The notes: a model not told the origin generated them from the letters alone. A stretch of 64,000 nucleotides of DNA from UBA1306 sp964396415 (GCA_964396415.1 CAYNFM010000004.1:15311-79310); one strand, 5' to 3'; positions 1 through 8,608 are shown, numbered from the stretch's first letter. Numbers and translations are program-made.

Positions 1-1
1 G

Positions 2-766
2 GCGATACAGCGCCAGGGTCTCGACAAGAACAAGGTCTGCATCGTGTCGGGGATCGGGTGCTCTTCCCGCGCCGTGGGCTACCTCGACTTCGACACCCTG
101 CATACGGCCCACGGGAGAGCCCTCGCCTTCGCGACCGGCATCAAGCTCGCGCGCCCCGAGCTCAAGGTCGTGGTGATGACCGGGGACGGCGACTGCACGG
201 CGATCGGCGGCAATCACTTCATCCATGCCGCCAGACGCAACATCGACATTACGACGATCGTGATGAACAACAACATCTACGGGATGACGAGCGGGCAGTA
301 CTCGCCGATGACCCCCAAGGGCATGTACGGCACGACCGCGCCCTACGGCAACCTCGAGCGGAGCTTCGACCTCTGCGAACTCGCCAAGGCCGCGGGGGCG
401 ACCTACGTGGCGCGCGCGACCTCCTACCATGTGCCCCTGCTCATCGACCTCATCGAGGCCGCCCTGCAGAACAAGGGTTTTTCCGTCGTCGAGGCCCTCG
501 TTCAATGCCCTACCTACTTCGGACGCAAGAACAAGATGGGCGGTCCCGTGGAGATGCTCGAATGGATAAAGAACGGCGTCGTCAACGTGAAGGCGGTTCC
601 CCTGTTGCCGCCTGAAAAGGTGATCGGCAAGAAGCTCATCGGCGAGCTCTACAACGCGCCCGCCCCCGAGTACTCCGCGGATTACGACGAGCTCATAGCC
701 AAGGTCCAGCGGACCTACGATGCGTTCCAGGGAGGGCTCTACGGATGCGCGTCGAATTCAGATTGA
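2..766 (+). CDS. korB: 2-oxoacid:ferredoxin oxidoreductase beta subunit, 5' partial
   Basis: The reading frame is open to the left edge, so the N-terminus lies outside the window; an internal GTG at 44 is not the real start. The product is the thiamine-pyrophosphate subunit that decarboxylates a 2-oxoacid (2-oxoglutarate or pyruvate type) and passes electrons to ferredoxin in the cytoplasm. The visible TPP/Mg site is TGDGDCTAIGGNHFIHAAR followed by the NNN-x-YGM element, and the upstream GIGCSSR segment is typical of the family. It overlaps korC by 22 bases, so the two are translationally coupled. The alpha subunit (and any ferredoxin-like subunit) would be upstream, out of view. The 2-oxoglutarate rather than pyruvate assignment is inferred from overall likeness and from the methylmalonyl-CoA genes that follow. 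Confidence 0.88.
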   Translation, partial: AIQRQGLDKNKVCIVSGIGCSSRAVGYLDFDTLHTAHGRALAFATGIKLARPELKVVVMTGDGDCTAIGGNHFIHAARRNIDITTIVMNNNIYGMTSGQYSPMTPKGMYGTTAPYGNLERSFDLCELAKAAGATYVARATSYHVPLLIDLIEAALQNKGFSVVEALVQCPTYFGRKNKMGGPVEMLEWIKNGVVNVKAVPLLPPEKVIGKKLIGELYNAPAPEYSADYDELIAKVQRTYDAFQGGLYGCASNSD

Positions 767-1386
767 GCGGTTCGGGAGGCCAGGGCCTCCTCCTCGCGGG
801 CATCGTGCTCGCCGAGGCCGCCATCCTCGACGACAAGAACGCCGTCCAGACCCAGAGCTACGGACCGGAGGCCCGCGGCGGCGCGAGCAAGGCGGAGGTC
901 GTCATCTCCGACGAGGACATCGACTACCCCAAGGCCATCGACCCCGACTACCTCCTCGCCCTGACCGCGGAGTCCTATCGGACCTACGGCCCGGCCATGG
1001 GCGCCTCTGGCGGGCATGGCCTGATCATCGTCGACGCCTCGGTGCCCATCTCGGGCGATATCGTCGCTCGAACCGTGGCCGTGCCGATACTCGAGACTGC
1101 CCGAGACAAGATCGGGAAGAAGGTCGTCGCCAACATCGTCGCCCTCGGGGTGCTCGGGGGGCTTTCCAAGGCCGCGACCAGGGAGAGCCTCGAGGCGGCC
1201 GTGAAGAGCCGCGTGCCCAAGGGGACCGAGGAGCTCAATCTCGGCGCCCTTCGCGCGGGCTTCGACCTGGCCGAGATCGCGATCGCCCGGCGAGACGCGC
1301 GCAAGATCGGAGCCAAGGGCACCGCGGAAGCGCTCGAGGACGCGAGGAAGGCGCGGAAGGGGGCGGACGATGGACGATACAGATGA
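745..1386 (+). CDS. korC: 2-oxoacid:ferredoxin oxidoreductase gamma subunit
   Basis: A 213-residue protein, the usual size for a separate gamma subunit. It begins RVEFRLSGSGGQGLLLAG, the glycine-rich opening of the gamma domain, and contains QTQSYGPEARGGASKAEVV, the conserved segment that contacts the CoA/TPP site in this family. It forms the cytoplasmic KorABC-type complex with the preceding beta subunit. The start ATG lies inside the end of korB and its own end overlaps the mutase gene by 17 bases, so korB-korC-mutase are almost certainly one transcript. This links 2-oxoacid oxidation to succinyl-CoA/methylmalonyl-CoA interconversion. Confidence 0.88.
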   Translation: MRVEFRLSGSGGQGLLLAGIVLAEAAILDDKNAVQTQSYGPEARGGASKAEVVISDEDIDYPKAIDPDYLLALTAESYRTYGPAMGASGGHGLIIVDASVPISGDIVARTVAVPILETARDKIGKKVVANIVALGVLGGLSKAATRESLEAAVKSRVPKGTEELNLGALRAGFDLAEIAIARRDARKIGAKGTAEALEDARKARKGADDGRYR

Positions 1387-3052
1387 CTTGGGAAAGGCCA
1401 TCGAGGCCTGGGAGGCCGAGGTAGAGAAGTCCCTCGCCAAGCGCCCCGAGCGCAAGGCCTCCTTTGAGACGGGCTCCGGGGCGCCGGTGAAGCGCCTGTA
1501 TACGCCCCTCGATTCCGGAGGAGCCTGCCGCGGCGCCAAGGCCTACGCGGAGCGCATCGGGCTCCCGGGCGAGTATCCCTATACTCGGGGCGTCCAATCC
1601 ACCATGTATCGAGGACGGCTCTGGACGATGCGTCAGTACGCCGGCTTCGGAGGCGCCGAGGAGTCCAACGCGCGCTACAAGTATCTCCTTTCCCAGGGAC
1701 AGACTGGACTCTCCATCGCCTTCGACCTGCCCACCCAGATAGGCTACGACTCCGACCACCCGCTGTCCGCGGGCGAGGTCGGCAAGGTCGGCGTCGCCAT
1801 CGACTCCCTGGCGGACATGGAAGTCCTGTTCTCGGGAATACCGCTCGACAAGGTGTCGACCAGCATGACCATCAACGCGCCCGCGGCCGTCCTCCTCGCC
1901 ATGTACGTCGCGGTGGCCGAGAAGCAGGGCGTGCCGCCCAAGGCGCTCGAGGGCACCATCCAGAACGACATACTCAAGGAATACGTGGCGCGGGGCACCT
2001 ACATATTCCCGCCCGCGGCCTCGATGCGGCTCATCACCGACGTCTTCGCCTACTGCGCCGAATCCATCCCCGACTGGAATACGATCTCCATCTCCGGCTA
2101 CCACATCCGCGAGGCCGGCTCCACCGCCTCGCAGGAAGTGGCCTTCACCTTGGCCGACGGCATCGCCTACGTAAAGGCGGCGGTGGAGGCCGGCCTGGAC
2201 GTGGACGGCTTCGGACCCAGGCTTTCCTTCTTCTTCAACGCGTATAACGATCTCTTCGAGGAAGTGGCCAAGTTCCGCGCCGCCCGCAGACTCTGGGCTC
2301 GGATCATGCGCGAGCGCTTCGGCGCCAGGAATCCCAAGAGCTGGATGATGCGCTTCCACGCCCAGACGGGAGGCTCGACTCTTACCGCGCAACAGCCCGA
2401 CAACAACGTCGTCCGCGTGACCCTCCAGGCCCTCGCCGCCGTCCTCGGCGGTACCCAGTCCCTCCACACCAACTCGCGCGACGAGGCTCTCGCCCTGCCG
2501 ACCGAAGCCTCCGTGCGCATCGCCCTGCGGACCCAGCAGATCATCGCCTACGAATCCGGGACGGCGGAGACTCCGGATCCCCTCGCGGGCTCGTACTACG
2601 TCGAGAGCCTCACCGATCGGATCGAGGAAGAGGCGTCGGTTTATCTCAAGAAGATAGACGAGATGGGCGGCGCGGTCTGCGCCATCGAGGAGGGCTACGT
2701 CCAGCGCGAGATCCAGGACGCGGCCTACGCCTACCAGAGGCAAATCGAGTCGGGCGAGCGCGTGGTCGTGGGCCTCAACAGGTTCCAGGCAGAGGAGGGC
2801 CGGCCCGAAGGCCTGCTCAAGCTCGATCCGGCCATCGGCGAGCGGCAATGCGCCGCCCTCGGCGAGCTGCGCGCGAGGCGCGACGAAGTCCGGGTACGAG
2901 CCGCCCTGCGCGCGATCGACGCTACGGCGCGCGGCGACGCGAACCTCATGCAGCCGATACTCGAGGCCGTGCGCTCGTACGCTACCCTCGGCGAGATCTG
3001 CGACGCCCTGCGCGCGGTGTTCGGCGAATACCGCCCGAGCGCCTGCTTCTGA
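1370..3052 (+). CDS. methylmalonyl-CoA mutase, large (substrate-binding) subunit
   Basis: 560 residues covering only the TIM-barrel half of methylmalonyl-CoA mutase; the B12 domain is the next gene, an archaeal-type split arrangement. It isomerises succinyl-CoA and (R)-methylmalonyl-CoA by a radical mechanism. Signature RGVQSTMYRGRLWTMRQYAG is at about 74-91. Specificity residues match methylmalonyl-CoA mutase rather than isobutyryl- or 2-hydroxyisobutyryl-CoA mutases: Tyr80 (in STMY) and Arg208 (in EYVARGTYIFPP), where isobutyryl-CoA mutase has Phe and Gln. His245 in SGYHIREAGS is the third conserved active-site residue. The start codon overlaps the end of korC. Context (B12 subunit, MeaB, epimerase) confirms the role. 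Confidence 0.95.
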   Translation: MDDTDDLGKAIEAWEAEVEKSLAKRPERKASFETGSGAPVKRLYTPLDSGGACRGAKAYAERIGLPGEYPYTRGVQSTMYRGRLWTMRQYAGFGGAEESNARYKYLLSQGQTGLSIAFDLPTQIGYDSDHPLSAGEVGKVGVAIDSLADMEVLFSGIPLDKVSTSMTINAPAAVLLAMYVAVAEKQGVPPKALEGTIQNDILKEYVARGTYIFPPAASMRLITDVFAYCAESIPDWNTISISGYHIREAGSTASQEVAFTLADGIAYVKAAVEAGLDVDGFGPRLSFFFNAYNDLFEEVAKFRAARRLWARIMRERFGARNPKSWMMRFHAQTGGSTLTAQQPDNNVVRVTLQALAAVLGGTQSLHTNSRDEALALPTEASVRIALRTQQIIAYESGTAETPDPLAGSYYVESLTDRIEEEASVYLKKIDEMGGAVCAIEEGYVQREIQDAAYAYQRQIESGERVVVGLNRFQAEEGRPEGLLKLDPAIGERQCAALGELRARRDEVRVRAALRAIDATARGDANLMQPILEAVRSYATLGEICDALRAVFGEYRPSACF

Positions 3053-3062
3053 GGAGGCTCCG

Positions 3063-3461
3063 ATGGATCGCAAGATACGGGTGCTCGTGGCCAAGCCGGG
3101 GCTGGATGGACACGACCGCGGCGCCAAGGTCGTCGCCCGAGCGATGCGCGACGCGGGCATGGAGGTCATCTATACCGGCCTAAGGCAGACTCCGGAGCAG
3201 ATCGCCCAGGCCGCCGTCCAGGAAGACGTCGACGTCGTCGCCCTGAGCATCCTGTCGGGCGCGCATATGCAGCTCTTCCCTCGCGTGATGCGGCTCCTCG
3301 CCGAGAAAGGCGCCGACGACCTCCTCGTCGTGGCGGGAGGCGTGATACCCGAAGACGACATCCCCTTCCTCAAGGAGAAGGGAATAGCCGCCGTCTTCGG
3401 GCCGGGCACGCCCACCAGGGAGGCGATCGATTTCATCGAGGCCAACCTAAAAGCGCGATAG
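3063..3461 (+). CDS. methylmalonyl-CoA mutase, small B12-binding subunit
   Basis: 132 residues forming a stand-alone cobalamin-binding domain. The DxHxxG motif is present as DGHDRG, with Asp15, the cobalt-ligating His17 and Gly20; it is followed by SILSGAH (about 60-66) and GGVIPEDD, the other two loops that hold the cofactor's nucleotide tail. It pairs with the large subunit encoded 10 bases upstream. An AGGAGG-like ribosome site precedes the ATG. The split makes an alpha2beta2 enzyme, as in archaea and various anaerobes, rather than a single fused chain. Confidence 0.95.
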   Translation: MDRKIRVLVAKPGLDGHDRGAKVVARAMRDAGMEVIYTGLRQTPEQIAQAAVQEDVDVVALSILSGAHMQLFPRVMRLLAEKGADDLLVVAGGVIPEDDIPFLKEKGIAAVFGPGTPTREAIDFIEANLKAR

Positions 3462-3470
3462 GCCAGAGCC

Positions 3471-4565
3471 ATGCAGGCGAGGGAGGCACCCTTTCCCGGC
3501 GAGCTCGCCCGGCGCATTCGCCTGGGCGAGGAGCGCGCCCTCGCGCGCCTCATCTCCGCTCTCGAGGACGGCGAGTCCTGGTCGGGCAAAACTCTCCGCA
3601 TCCTGCGATCCGATTCGGCCTCGCCGAAGCTCTCATACGTCATAGGAATTACCGGGCCTCCAGGCTCGGGCAAGAGCACGCTGATCGACAAGCTCATCGG
3701 CGCCTACCGCGATCGAGGCGAAAGGGTGGCCGTGCTCGCCGTCGATCCTTCCAGTCCTTTCACGGGCGGGGCCATCCTGGGCGACAGGATCAGGATGCAG
3801 GGCAGGGCCTTCGGCTCGACCGGCGCCTCGGCCGAAGCCGGAGTCGACGGGGGCGTATTCATCCGAAGCCTCGCCTCCAGGGGTAGGCTGGGCGGCCTAT
3901 CGCGAGCGAGCGCGCAAGCGGCGCGCGCCCTCGAGGCCGCCGGCTACGGCATCGTCATCGTGGAGACCGTGGGCATCGGCCAGTCCGAGGTCGACATCGT
4001 CCGTCTCGCGGACTGCGTGGTCCTCGTATCGATGCCGGGATCGGGCGACGAGATCCAGACGATCAAGGCCGGGGTAATGGAAATCGGCGACGTATTCGTG
4101 GTGAACAAGGCCGATAGGCCGGGCGCCGACCGTGCCGTCGAGGAGATACGGACCATGCTCGAGATCGGCGCCGCCTTGATGTCCGGCGCCGACCCTCGGG
4201 TCGGCGCCGAAGGGGAAGTCGGCCACCGTCCGTCGGGGCGCGCTCGATCGGAAGAGGCCTCGGCCCCCGTCCTCAAGACCGTCGCAGCGTCGGGCGAGGG
4301 CTTAGGCGAGCTCGTCGCGGTCTTGGACGCGCATCTGGAGCGAGCGAAAGCCTCCGGAGAGCTCCAGGCGCGCAGGAGACGAGGGGCAATCGCCGAGGCG
4401 CGAACTCTGCTCTCGGAAAAGGTCTTGGGCGAGCTCGAGGCCCTCGAGGGCGGTCTCGAGGCCGAGCTCGCGGATGAAATAGTCAGGGGAGATCTCGAGG
4501 CGACCGAGGCCGCCGATATCCTTTTCGAGTCGATAAGAAGGGGGGCGAGAAATGAAGGCGCTTGA
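3471..4565 (+). CDS. meaB: MeaB/ArgK-type GTPase, methylmalonyl-CoA mutase chaperone
   Basis: 364 residues, slightly longer than the usual ~330. The P-loop GPPGSGKST is at about 62-70, VDPSSPFTGGAILGDRIRM is the family switch region, ETVGIGQSE is switch II, and NKAD is the guanine-specificity motif. MeaB gates adenosylcobalamin loading and protects the mutase from inactivation. The gene sits 9 bases after the B12 subunit and overlaps the epimerase gene by 14 bases. A segment after NKAD (about residues 229-262, Arg/Gly/Ser-rich) is longer than in typical MeaB and looks like a low-complexity insertion; the C-terminal dimerisation arm is present. Confidence 0.94.
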   Translation: MQAREAPFPGELARRIRLGEERALARLISALEDGESWSGKTLRILRSDSASPKLSYVIGITGPPGSGKSTLIDKLIGAYRDRGERVAVLAVDPSSPFTGGAILGDRIRMQGRAFGSTGASAEAGVDGGVFIRSLASRGRLGGLSRASAQAARALEAAGYGIVIVETVGIGQSEVDIVRLADCVVLVSMPGSGDEIQTIKAGVMEIGDVFVVNKADRPGADRAVEEIRTMLEIGAALMSGADPRVGAEGEVGHRPSGRARSEEASAPVLKTVAASGEGLGELVAVLDAHLERAKASGELQARRRRGAIAEARTLLSEKVLGELEALEGGLEAELADEIVRGDLEATEAADILFESIRRGARNEGA

Positions 4566-4977
4566 GCTGGATCACGTGGGGATCGCCGTCGAGAGCCTGG
4601 ACGAGGCCCTCGAATTGTACAGCGGCATCCTCGGCCTGGAGTTGGCGGGGACCGAGCTCGTCGAGGAGCAGAAGGTAAAGACGGCCTTCCTGCCCCTGGG
4701 CGCGGGCGGCCACGGTTCGGGGACGGAGCTCGAGCTCCTCGAATCCACCGATCCCGATGGCCCCATCGGCAAGTTCCTGGCCGGCAAGGGCCCCGGCGTC
4801 CATCATCTCGCCTTTCGCGTGGAGGACCTTGATGCCGCGCTCGAGGAACTCAAGGCCGAGGGGATGAGGCTCATCGATGAAAAACCCCGCTACGGCGCAG
4901 GAGGGGCCAGGATCGCCTTCCTTCACCCGAAATCCACGAAGGGGGTCCTTGTCGAGCTCTGCGAGCGTAAGGCATAA
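4552..4977 (+). CDS. mce: methylmalonyl-CoA epimerase
   Basis: 141 residues, a typical vicinal-oxygen-chelate fold protein. The metal ligands of the family are visible: His8 (ELDHVGIAV), His84/His85 (GVHHLAF) and the C-terminal Glu135 (GVLVELCE). It interconverts the (R) and (S) epimers of methylmalonyl-CoA, joining the mutase to the carboxyltransferase or decarboxylase that follows. Its start lies within the end of meaB. Confidence 0.94.
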   Translation: MKALELDHVGIAVESLDEALELYSGILGLELAGTELVEEQKVKTAFLPLGAGGHGSGTELELLESTDPDGPIGKFLAGKGPGVHHLAFRVEDLDAALEELKAEGMRLIDEKPRYGAGGARIAFLHPKSTKGVLVELCERKA

Positions 4978-5018
4978 TGACAGAAGTCCGACTTTTGTAA
5001 ACCGCGAGTGGAGTCAAT

Positions 5019-6563
5019 ATGGAAGATAAGCTACGCAAGCTCGAGGCGCGCCGGGACAAGATACTCGAGGGCGGCGGGCCCAAACGCGTCGCCGCCCAAC
5101 ACGAAAAAGGGAAAGGCACTGCCCGCGAGCGTATAGCCGCCCTCCTCGATCCCGGAAGCTTCCTTGAGCTCGACGCCTTCGTCGAGCACCGCTGCGCCGA
5201 GCTCGGGATGGACGAGGTCCAGGCTCCCGGCGAGGGTGTCGTCATAGGTCACGGCACCGTGAACGGTCGCCAGGTCTTCGTATTCGCCCAGGACTTCACG
5301 GTCATCGGCGGGTCCCTCGGCGAGGCCCACGCGACGAAGATCTGCAAGGCGATGGATATGGCCATGAAGGTCGGCGTGCCCTGCATCGGCATAGAGGATT
5401 CGGGGGGGGCCCGTATCCAGGAAGGCGTGGACGCCCTCTCCGGCTACGGGGATATTTTCTATCGCAATACCCTCGCGTCCGGAGTCATTCCCCAGATATC
5501 GGCGATCATGGGACCCTGCGCGGGCGGGGCAGTCTACTCGCCCGCCCTCACCGATTTCGTCTTCATGACCGACAAGACGGCCAATATGTTCATCACGGGC
5601 CCCCAGGTCATAAAGGCGGTCACCGGCGAAGACGTAAGCGCCGAGGCCTTGGGCGGCGCGACTGTCCACGCCGCGACGAGCGGCGTCGCCCATTTCGCCT
5701 TTCCCGACGAGGCGTCCACGATCGCCGGCATCAAGAAGCTCTTGTCCTACCTGCCGCAGAACAACGTCGAAGATCCGCCCATCGTCGATACGGGCGACGA
5801 TCCGACGCGAGCCGACGTCGACCTGGCGGCTCTCATGCCCGATCAGCCCAACAAGCCCTACGATATCCGCGATGTAATCGCCAGAGTCTTCGACGCGGGC
5901 GATTACTTCGAAGTCCAGTCTCTCTATGCCCAGAACATGGTCACCTGCTTCGCCCGGCTCGCGGGCAGGAGCGTGGGCATCATCGCCAATCAGCCCAAGG
6001 TGATGGCGGGCGTCCTCGACATCAATGCCTCGGACAAGGCGGCGCGCTTTATCCGCTTCTGCGACGCCTTCAATATTCCCCTCGTCACCCTTGTCGACAC
6101 TTCCGGCTATCTTCCCGGCGTCGCCCAGGAGCATGGGGGCGTGATACGCCACGGGGCCAAGATCCTCTATGCCTATTCCGAGGCCACGGTGCCCAAGCTC
6201 ACCGTGATACTACGCAAGGCTTACGGCGGCGCCTATATCGCGATGTGCAGTCGCCACCTCGGGGCCGACCAGGTCTTCGCGTGGCCTTCCGCCGAGATAG
6301 CGGTCATGGGTCCGGACGGGGCCGCCAATATCATCTTCAAGCGCGAGATCGACGAAGCGCCAGACCCCGCCGCCCTCCGCAAGGAGAAGATAGAGGAGTA
6401 CAAGGCCGAGTTCGCCAATCCCTACAAGGCGGCGCGCCGCGGCTATATCGACGACGTCATCGATCCGGCCCGGACGAGACCCCGCCTCGCGGCGGCCCTC
6501 GGCATGCTCCTCGGCAAGCGCGAGCGCGGCCCGAGCCGCAAGCACGGCAATATGCCCGTATAG
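5019..6563 (+). CDS. mmdA: acyl-CoA carboxyltransferase subunit (methylmalonyl-CoA decarboxylase alpha / propionyl-CoA carboxylase beta)
   Basis: 514 residues with the two crotonase-like halves of biotin-dependent acyl-CoA carboxyltransferases. Family blocks seen include GKGTARERIAALLDPGSF, the oxyanion-hole glycines IEDSGGARIQEG and PCAGGAVYSPALTD in the N half, and VDTSGYLPGVAQEHGG with LRKAYGGAYIAM in the C half. It transfers CO2 between methylmalonyl-CoA and carrier-bound biotin. Its neighbours, an OadG-like small membrane subunit and a free biotin carrier, match the sodium-pumping methylmalonyl-CoA decarboxylase order, but no beta (pump) subunit and no biotin carboxylase are nearby. Direction (propionate formation or carboxylation) cannot be decided from this window. 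Confidence 0.92.
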   Translation: MEDKLRKLEARRDKILEGGGPKRVAAQHEKGKGTARERIAALLDPGSFLELDAFVEHRCAELGMDEVQAPGEGVVIGHGTVNGRQVFVFAQDFTVIGGSLGEAHATKICKAMDMAMKVGVPCIGIEDSGGARIQEGVDALSGYGDIFYRNTLASGVIPQISAIMGPCAGGAVYSPALTDFVFMTDKTANMFITGPQVIKAVTGEDVSAEALGGATVHAATSGVAHFAFPDEASTIAGIKKLLSYLPQNNVEDPPIVDTGDDPTRADVDLAALMPDQPNKPYDIRDVIARVFDAGDYFEVQSLYAQNMVTCFARLAGRSVGIIANQPKVMAGVLDINASDKAARFIRFCDAFNIPLVTLVDTSGYLPGVAQEHGGVIRHGAKILYAYSEATVPKLTVILRKAYGGAYIAMCSRHLGADQVFAWPSAEIAVMGPDGAANIIFKREIDEAPDPAALRKEKIEEYKAEFANPYKAARRGYIDDVIDPARTRPRLAAALGMLLGKRERGPSRKHGNMPV

Positions 6564-6575
6564 GCCGAGGCGGGT

Positions 6576-7021
6576 ATGCGAAGCTTCATCGTGCTGGCGA
6601 TTATCGTCGTGGCTGTCCTTTTCGCCTCGCTGGCCGGGCGGGCCGCGTGGAAAAGATCCTTCGCGAACCAGGGTTCGCGAGCGAACCNNNNNNNNNNNNN
6701 NNNNNNNNNNNNNNNNNNNNNNNNNNNNNNNNNNNNNNNNNNNNNNNNNNNNNNNNNNNNNNNNNNNNNNNNNNNNNNNNNNNNNNNGCGAACCAGGGTT
6801 CGCGAGCGAACCGGAGTTCCCGCGCAGGCCAAAAGGCGGGCGAGGCGAGCCGAGAGCTCGTGGCCGTGATCGCGGCGGCCGTGGCCGCCGCGAGCGGCAT
6901 GGATCAGGGATCCTTCAGGATCCTCGGTGTCCGATCCTCGGCCCAGGAGGGCTCCTTGGCGCGACGCGGCATCAATACGCCTGCCTGGGGCCATATAGAA
7001 AGGTTCATTCGAGGAGAATAA
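6576..7021 (+). CDS. OadG/MmdD-like small membrane subunit, interrupted by assembly gap
   Basis: The N-terminal part (6576-6687) encodes one membrane helix, MRSFIVLAIIVVAVLFASLAG; the C-terminal part (6813-7021) encodes SRELVAVIAAAVAAASG and a tail ending WGHIERFIRGE, typical of small OadG-like subunits of decarboxylase pumps. Between them are 100 N flanked by identical 25-base copies. Removing the N run and one copy leaves 321 bases, which is exactly in frame and encodes 106 residues, so the gene is probably intact in the organism. The OadG-like subunit normally anchors the carboxyltransferase and biotin carrier to the membrane beta subunit. It lies 12 bases after mmdA and 3 bases before the biotin carrier gene. 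Confidence 0.75.
6663..6812. other. assembly gap (100 N) flanked by identical 25-bp ends
   Basis: Positions 6663-6687 and 6788-6812 are the same 25-base sequence, with 100 N between. This is the pattern of two contigs that overlap but were joined with a fixed-size gap. The 25-mer is itself symmetric: GCGAACC, AG, GGTTCGC, GA, GCGAACC. It can also be read as an 18-base unit plus 7 bases, so a short in-frame tandem array (peptide repeat ANQGSR) is the alternative explanation. Confidence 0.85.
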
Positions 7022-7024
7022 AGG

Positions 7025-7405
7025 ATGAAGAGCTATAAAATCACCGTGAACGGCACCAGTTACGATGTCACCGTGGAAGAAGTCGGGACCGCGGCTTCGG
7101 CGCCTCCGGCCGCTTCTCCGGCCGCAACCAAGGTCCCTCCCGCCGCGGGCGCGGCGCCCGGTCCAACCGGGGCGGTCCAGGTCAACGCGGGCGCCGTCCA
7201 GGTCAAGGCGCCAATGCCCGGCACCCTGCTCAGCTACAAAGTGGCGCCGGGGCAGGCCGTGAAACGCGGCGATGTCCTCCTTATCCTGGAGGCGATGAAA
7301 ATGGAGAACGAGATCGCGGCCCCCGTCGACGGCGTCGTGACCGCCCTGCTCGCGAAAGAAGGGGCGTCCGTAAGCACGGGCGATCCTTTGGCGGAGCTGG
7401 CTTAA
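7025..7405 (+). CDS. mmdC: biotin carboxyl carrier protein of (methylmalonyl-CoA) decarboxylase
   Basis: 126 residues. An N-terminal strand region (YKITVNGTSYDVTVEE) is followed by a flexible Ala/Pro-rich linker at about 22-55 and a biotinyl domain with EAMKMENE, biotin attached to Lys92. It shuttles carboxyl groups between the carboxyltransferase and the second half-reaction. It is 3 bases downstream of the OadG-like gene, with an AGGAGAATAAAGG ribosome-binding region. It is the last gene of the methylmalonyl-CoA cluster; the expected pump subunit does not follow. Confidence 0.93.
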   Translation: MKSYKITVNGTSYDVTVEEVGTAASAPPAASPAATKVPPAAGAAPGPTGAVQVNAGAVQVKAPMPGTLLSYKVAPGQAVKRGDVLLILEAMKMENEIAAPVDGVVTALLAKEGASVSTGDPLAELA

Positions 7406-7484
7406 GCCGCGCCTGCTCCCGGCAGTCTTTTTCTCGAAGAGCATCTTGCCTCGCCGGGGGCCTTTCGGTACATAGTTGTCCTCG

Positions 7485-8363
7485 ATGCAACGTCGGTATT
7501 CGGCAGCGATCGTAATATTCATAGTGATCCGCGCCTTCTCGGGGAGCGACGCGACGGCCCTCCCGTCCGCCGAGACTCCCAAGCCGTTCGACTTCGCGGA
7601 TCGCGCCTTCATTCTCTGCTGGCACAGCTTTCTGGGCAAGAAGTCGCTCAACACGGATTTCGGCCTCGACGAATTATCCGCCCAGCTCGATGAGCTCAAG
7701 GCCCTCGGCTACCACTTCATCGGGCTCGATGACGCTCTTTTCGGACGTATCGAAGGCAGCCGCAACCTCGTCGCGACCATAGACGACGGGCACAGGTCCA
7801 TCGCCTGGGCCTACGAAAAGGTCTTCGCCTCGCGCGGGATCAAGCCGGCCCTCCTCGTCTATCCGGCGGTCATCGGGACGAGCCCGTATTTCCTCAAGAT
7901 CGAGGCGCTCCGGTCCCTCGTCGCCGCGGGCTGCGCGGTGGGCTCGCACGGCTATTACCACCTTTTCGTGACGGAAAAACTATACAAGAGCGACAAAGCG
8001 GCTTTCGAAAAGGAAATATTCACCTCGAAGGCGAGGGTCGAGGCGATAACCGGCCTCCCTTCCTACTTCTACGCTTATCCATTCGGCGCCTTCGACCGGA
8101 TCACCAAGGACGAGGTCGCCCGAGCGGGCTTCGAATTCGCCCTCGCCGTAAAGCCGGGTTTCATCTACGCGGACGCCCGCCTCAACGACAATTACGAATT
8201 GCCGAGAACCGTCGTCCTACGCAACGGGTGGGAGGCTCTCGTGGCATTCCTTGCGCGAAACGCGGGCACGGCGGCCATAACCGGCCCCGAACTTCAGACC
8301 TGGACCGAGAGCGACGAGTTCCCCGCGCCGGAACTGTGGACGGGAAGTCCGGTGGATCGATAG
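7485..8363 (+). CDS. secreted polysaccharide deacetylase (NodB-type)
   Basis: 292 residues from the ATG at 7485; an in-frame TTG nine bases upstream is less likely. The N-terminus (MQRRYSAAIVIFIVIRAFSG) looks like a signal peptide or anchor. Carbohydrate esterase 4 motifs are present: TIDDGH (98-103, usual TFDDGH, catalytic base Asp100 and metal ligand Asp101), SHGYYH (metal ligands His155 and His159) and YPFGAFD. It would remove acetyl groups from a surface or cell-wall polysaccharide; the substrate is unknown. It stands alone, 79 bases after the biotin carrier gene. Confidence 0.85.
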   Translation: MQRRYSAAIVIFIVIRAFSGSDATALPSAETPKPFDFADRAFILCWHSFLGKKSLNTDFGLDELSAQLDELKALGYHFIGLDDALFGRIEGSRNLVATIDDGHRSIAWAYEKVFASRGIKPALLVYPAVIGTSPYFLKIEALRSLVAAGCAVGSHGYYHLFVTEKLYKSDKAAFEKEIFTSKARVEAITGLPSYFYAYPFGAFDRITKDEVARAGFEFALAVKPGFIYADARLNDNYELPRTVVLRNGWEALVAFLARNAGTAAITGPELQTWTESDEFPAPELWTGSPVDR

Positions 8364-8422
8364 GGCCGATCCTTTGCAACTCCCGTCCTGGCTTCCGTGG
8401 GGAACCAGGAGGCATAAAAAAA

Positions 8423-8452
8423 GCTCCCGGGCAGGAGGCGAAACCCGGGAGC
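8423..8452 (-). terminator. intrinsic terminator, minus-strand orientation
   Basis: Perfect 9-bp stem GCTCCCGGG / CCCGGGAGC (8423-8431 and 8444-8452) with a 12-base loop. On the minus strand it is followed at once by seven T (complement of 8416-8422), the classic intrinsic terminator pattern. On the plus strand no T run follows. No minus-strand gene is recognised upstream of it (8453 to about 9050). Confidence 0.7.
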
Positions 8453-8608
8453 CGGTGCCGCTCGCTCTCGCTCGGGGAGGGGAACTCATCGAGCTCGAGT
8501 AATTGGATGCGTTCGAGTCGTCTTCTCGAACACAAGATAACTATATCCAAATTCTCTATAAACGTCAAGATGATAATTAGCCCAAATTAAAAAATCGAAG
8601 GTCAAAAA

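Noticed and set aside
1235..3169. 644-codon minus-strand ORF opposite the mutase
   Set aside because: Low-complexity translation and full overlap with a well-conserved gene; similar shadows occur opposite most genes here (for example 58407-60164).
6245..7021. 258-codon plus-strand ORF running through the first N gap
   Set aside because: Its first part is a shadow of mmdA in another frame; only the C-terminal part after the gap is real, belonging to the OadG-like gene.
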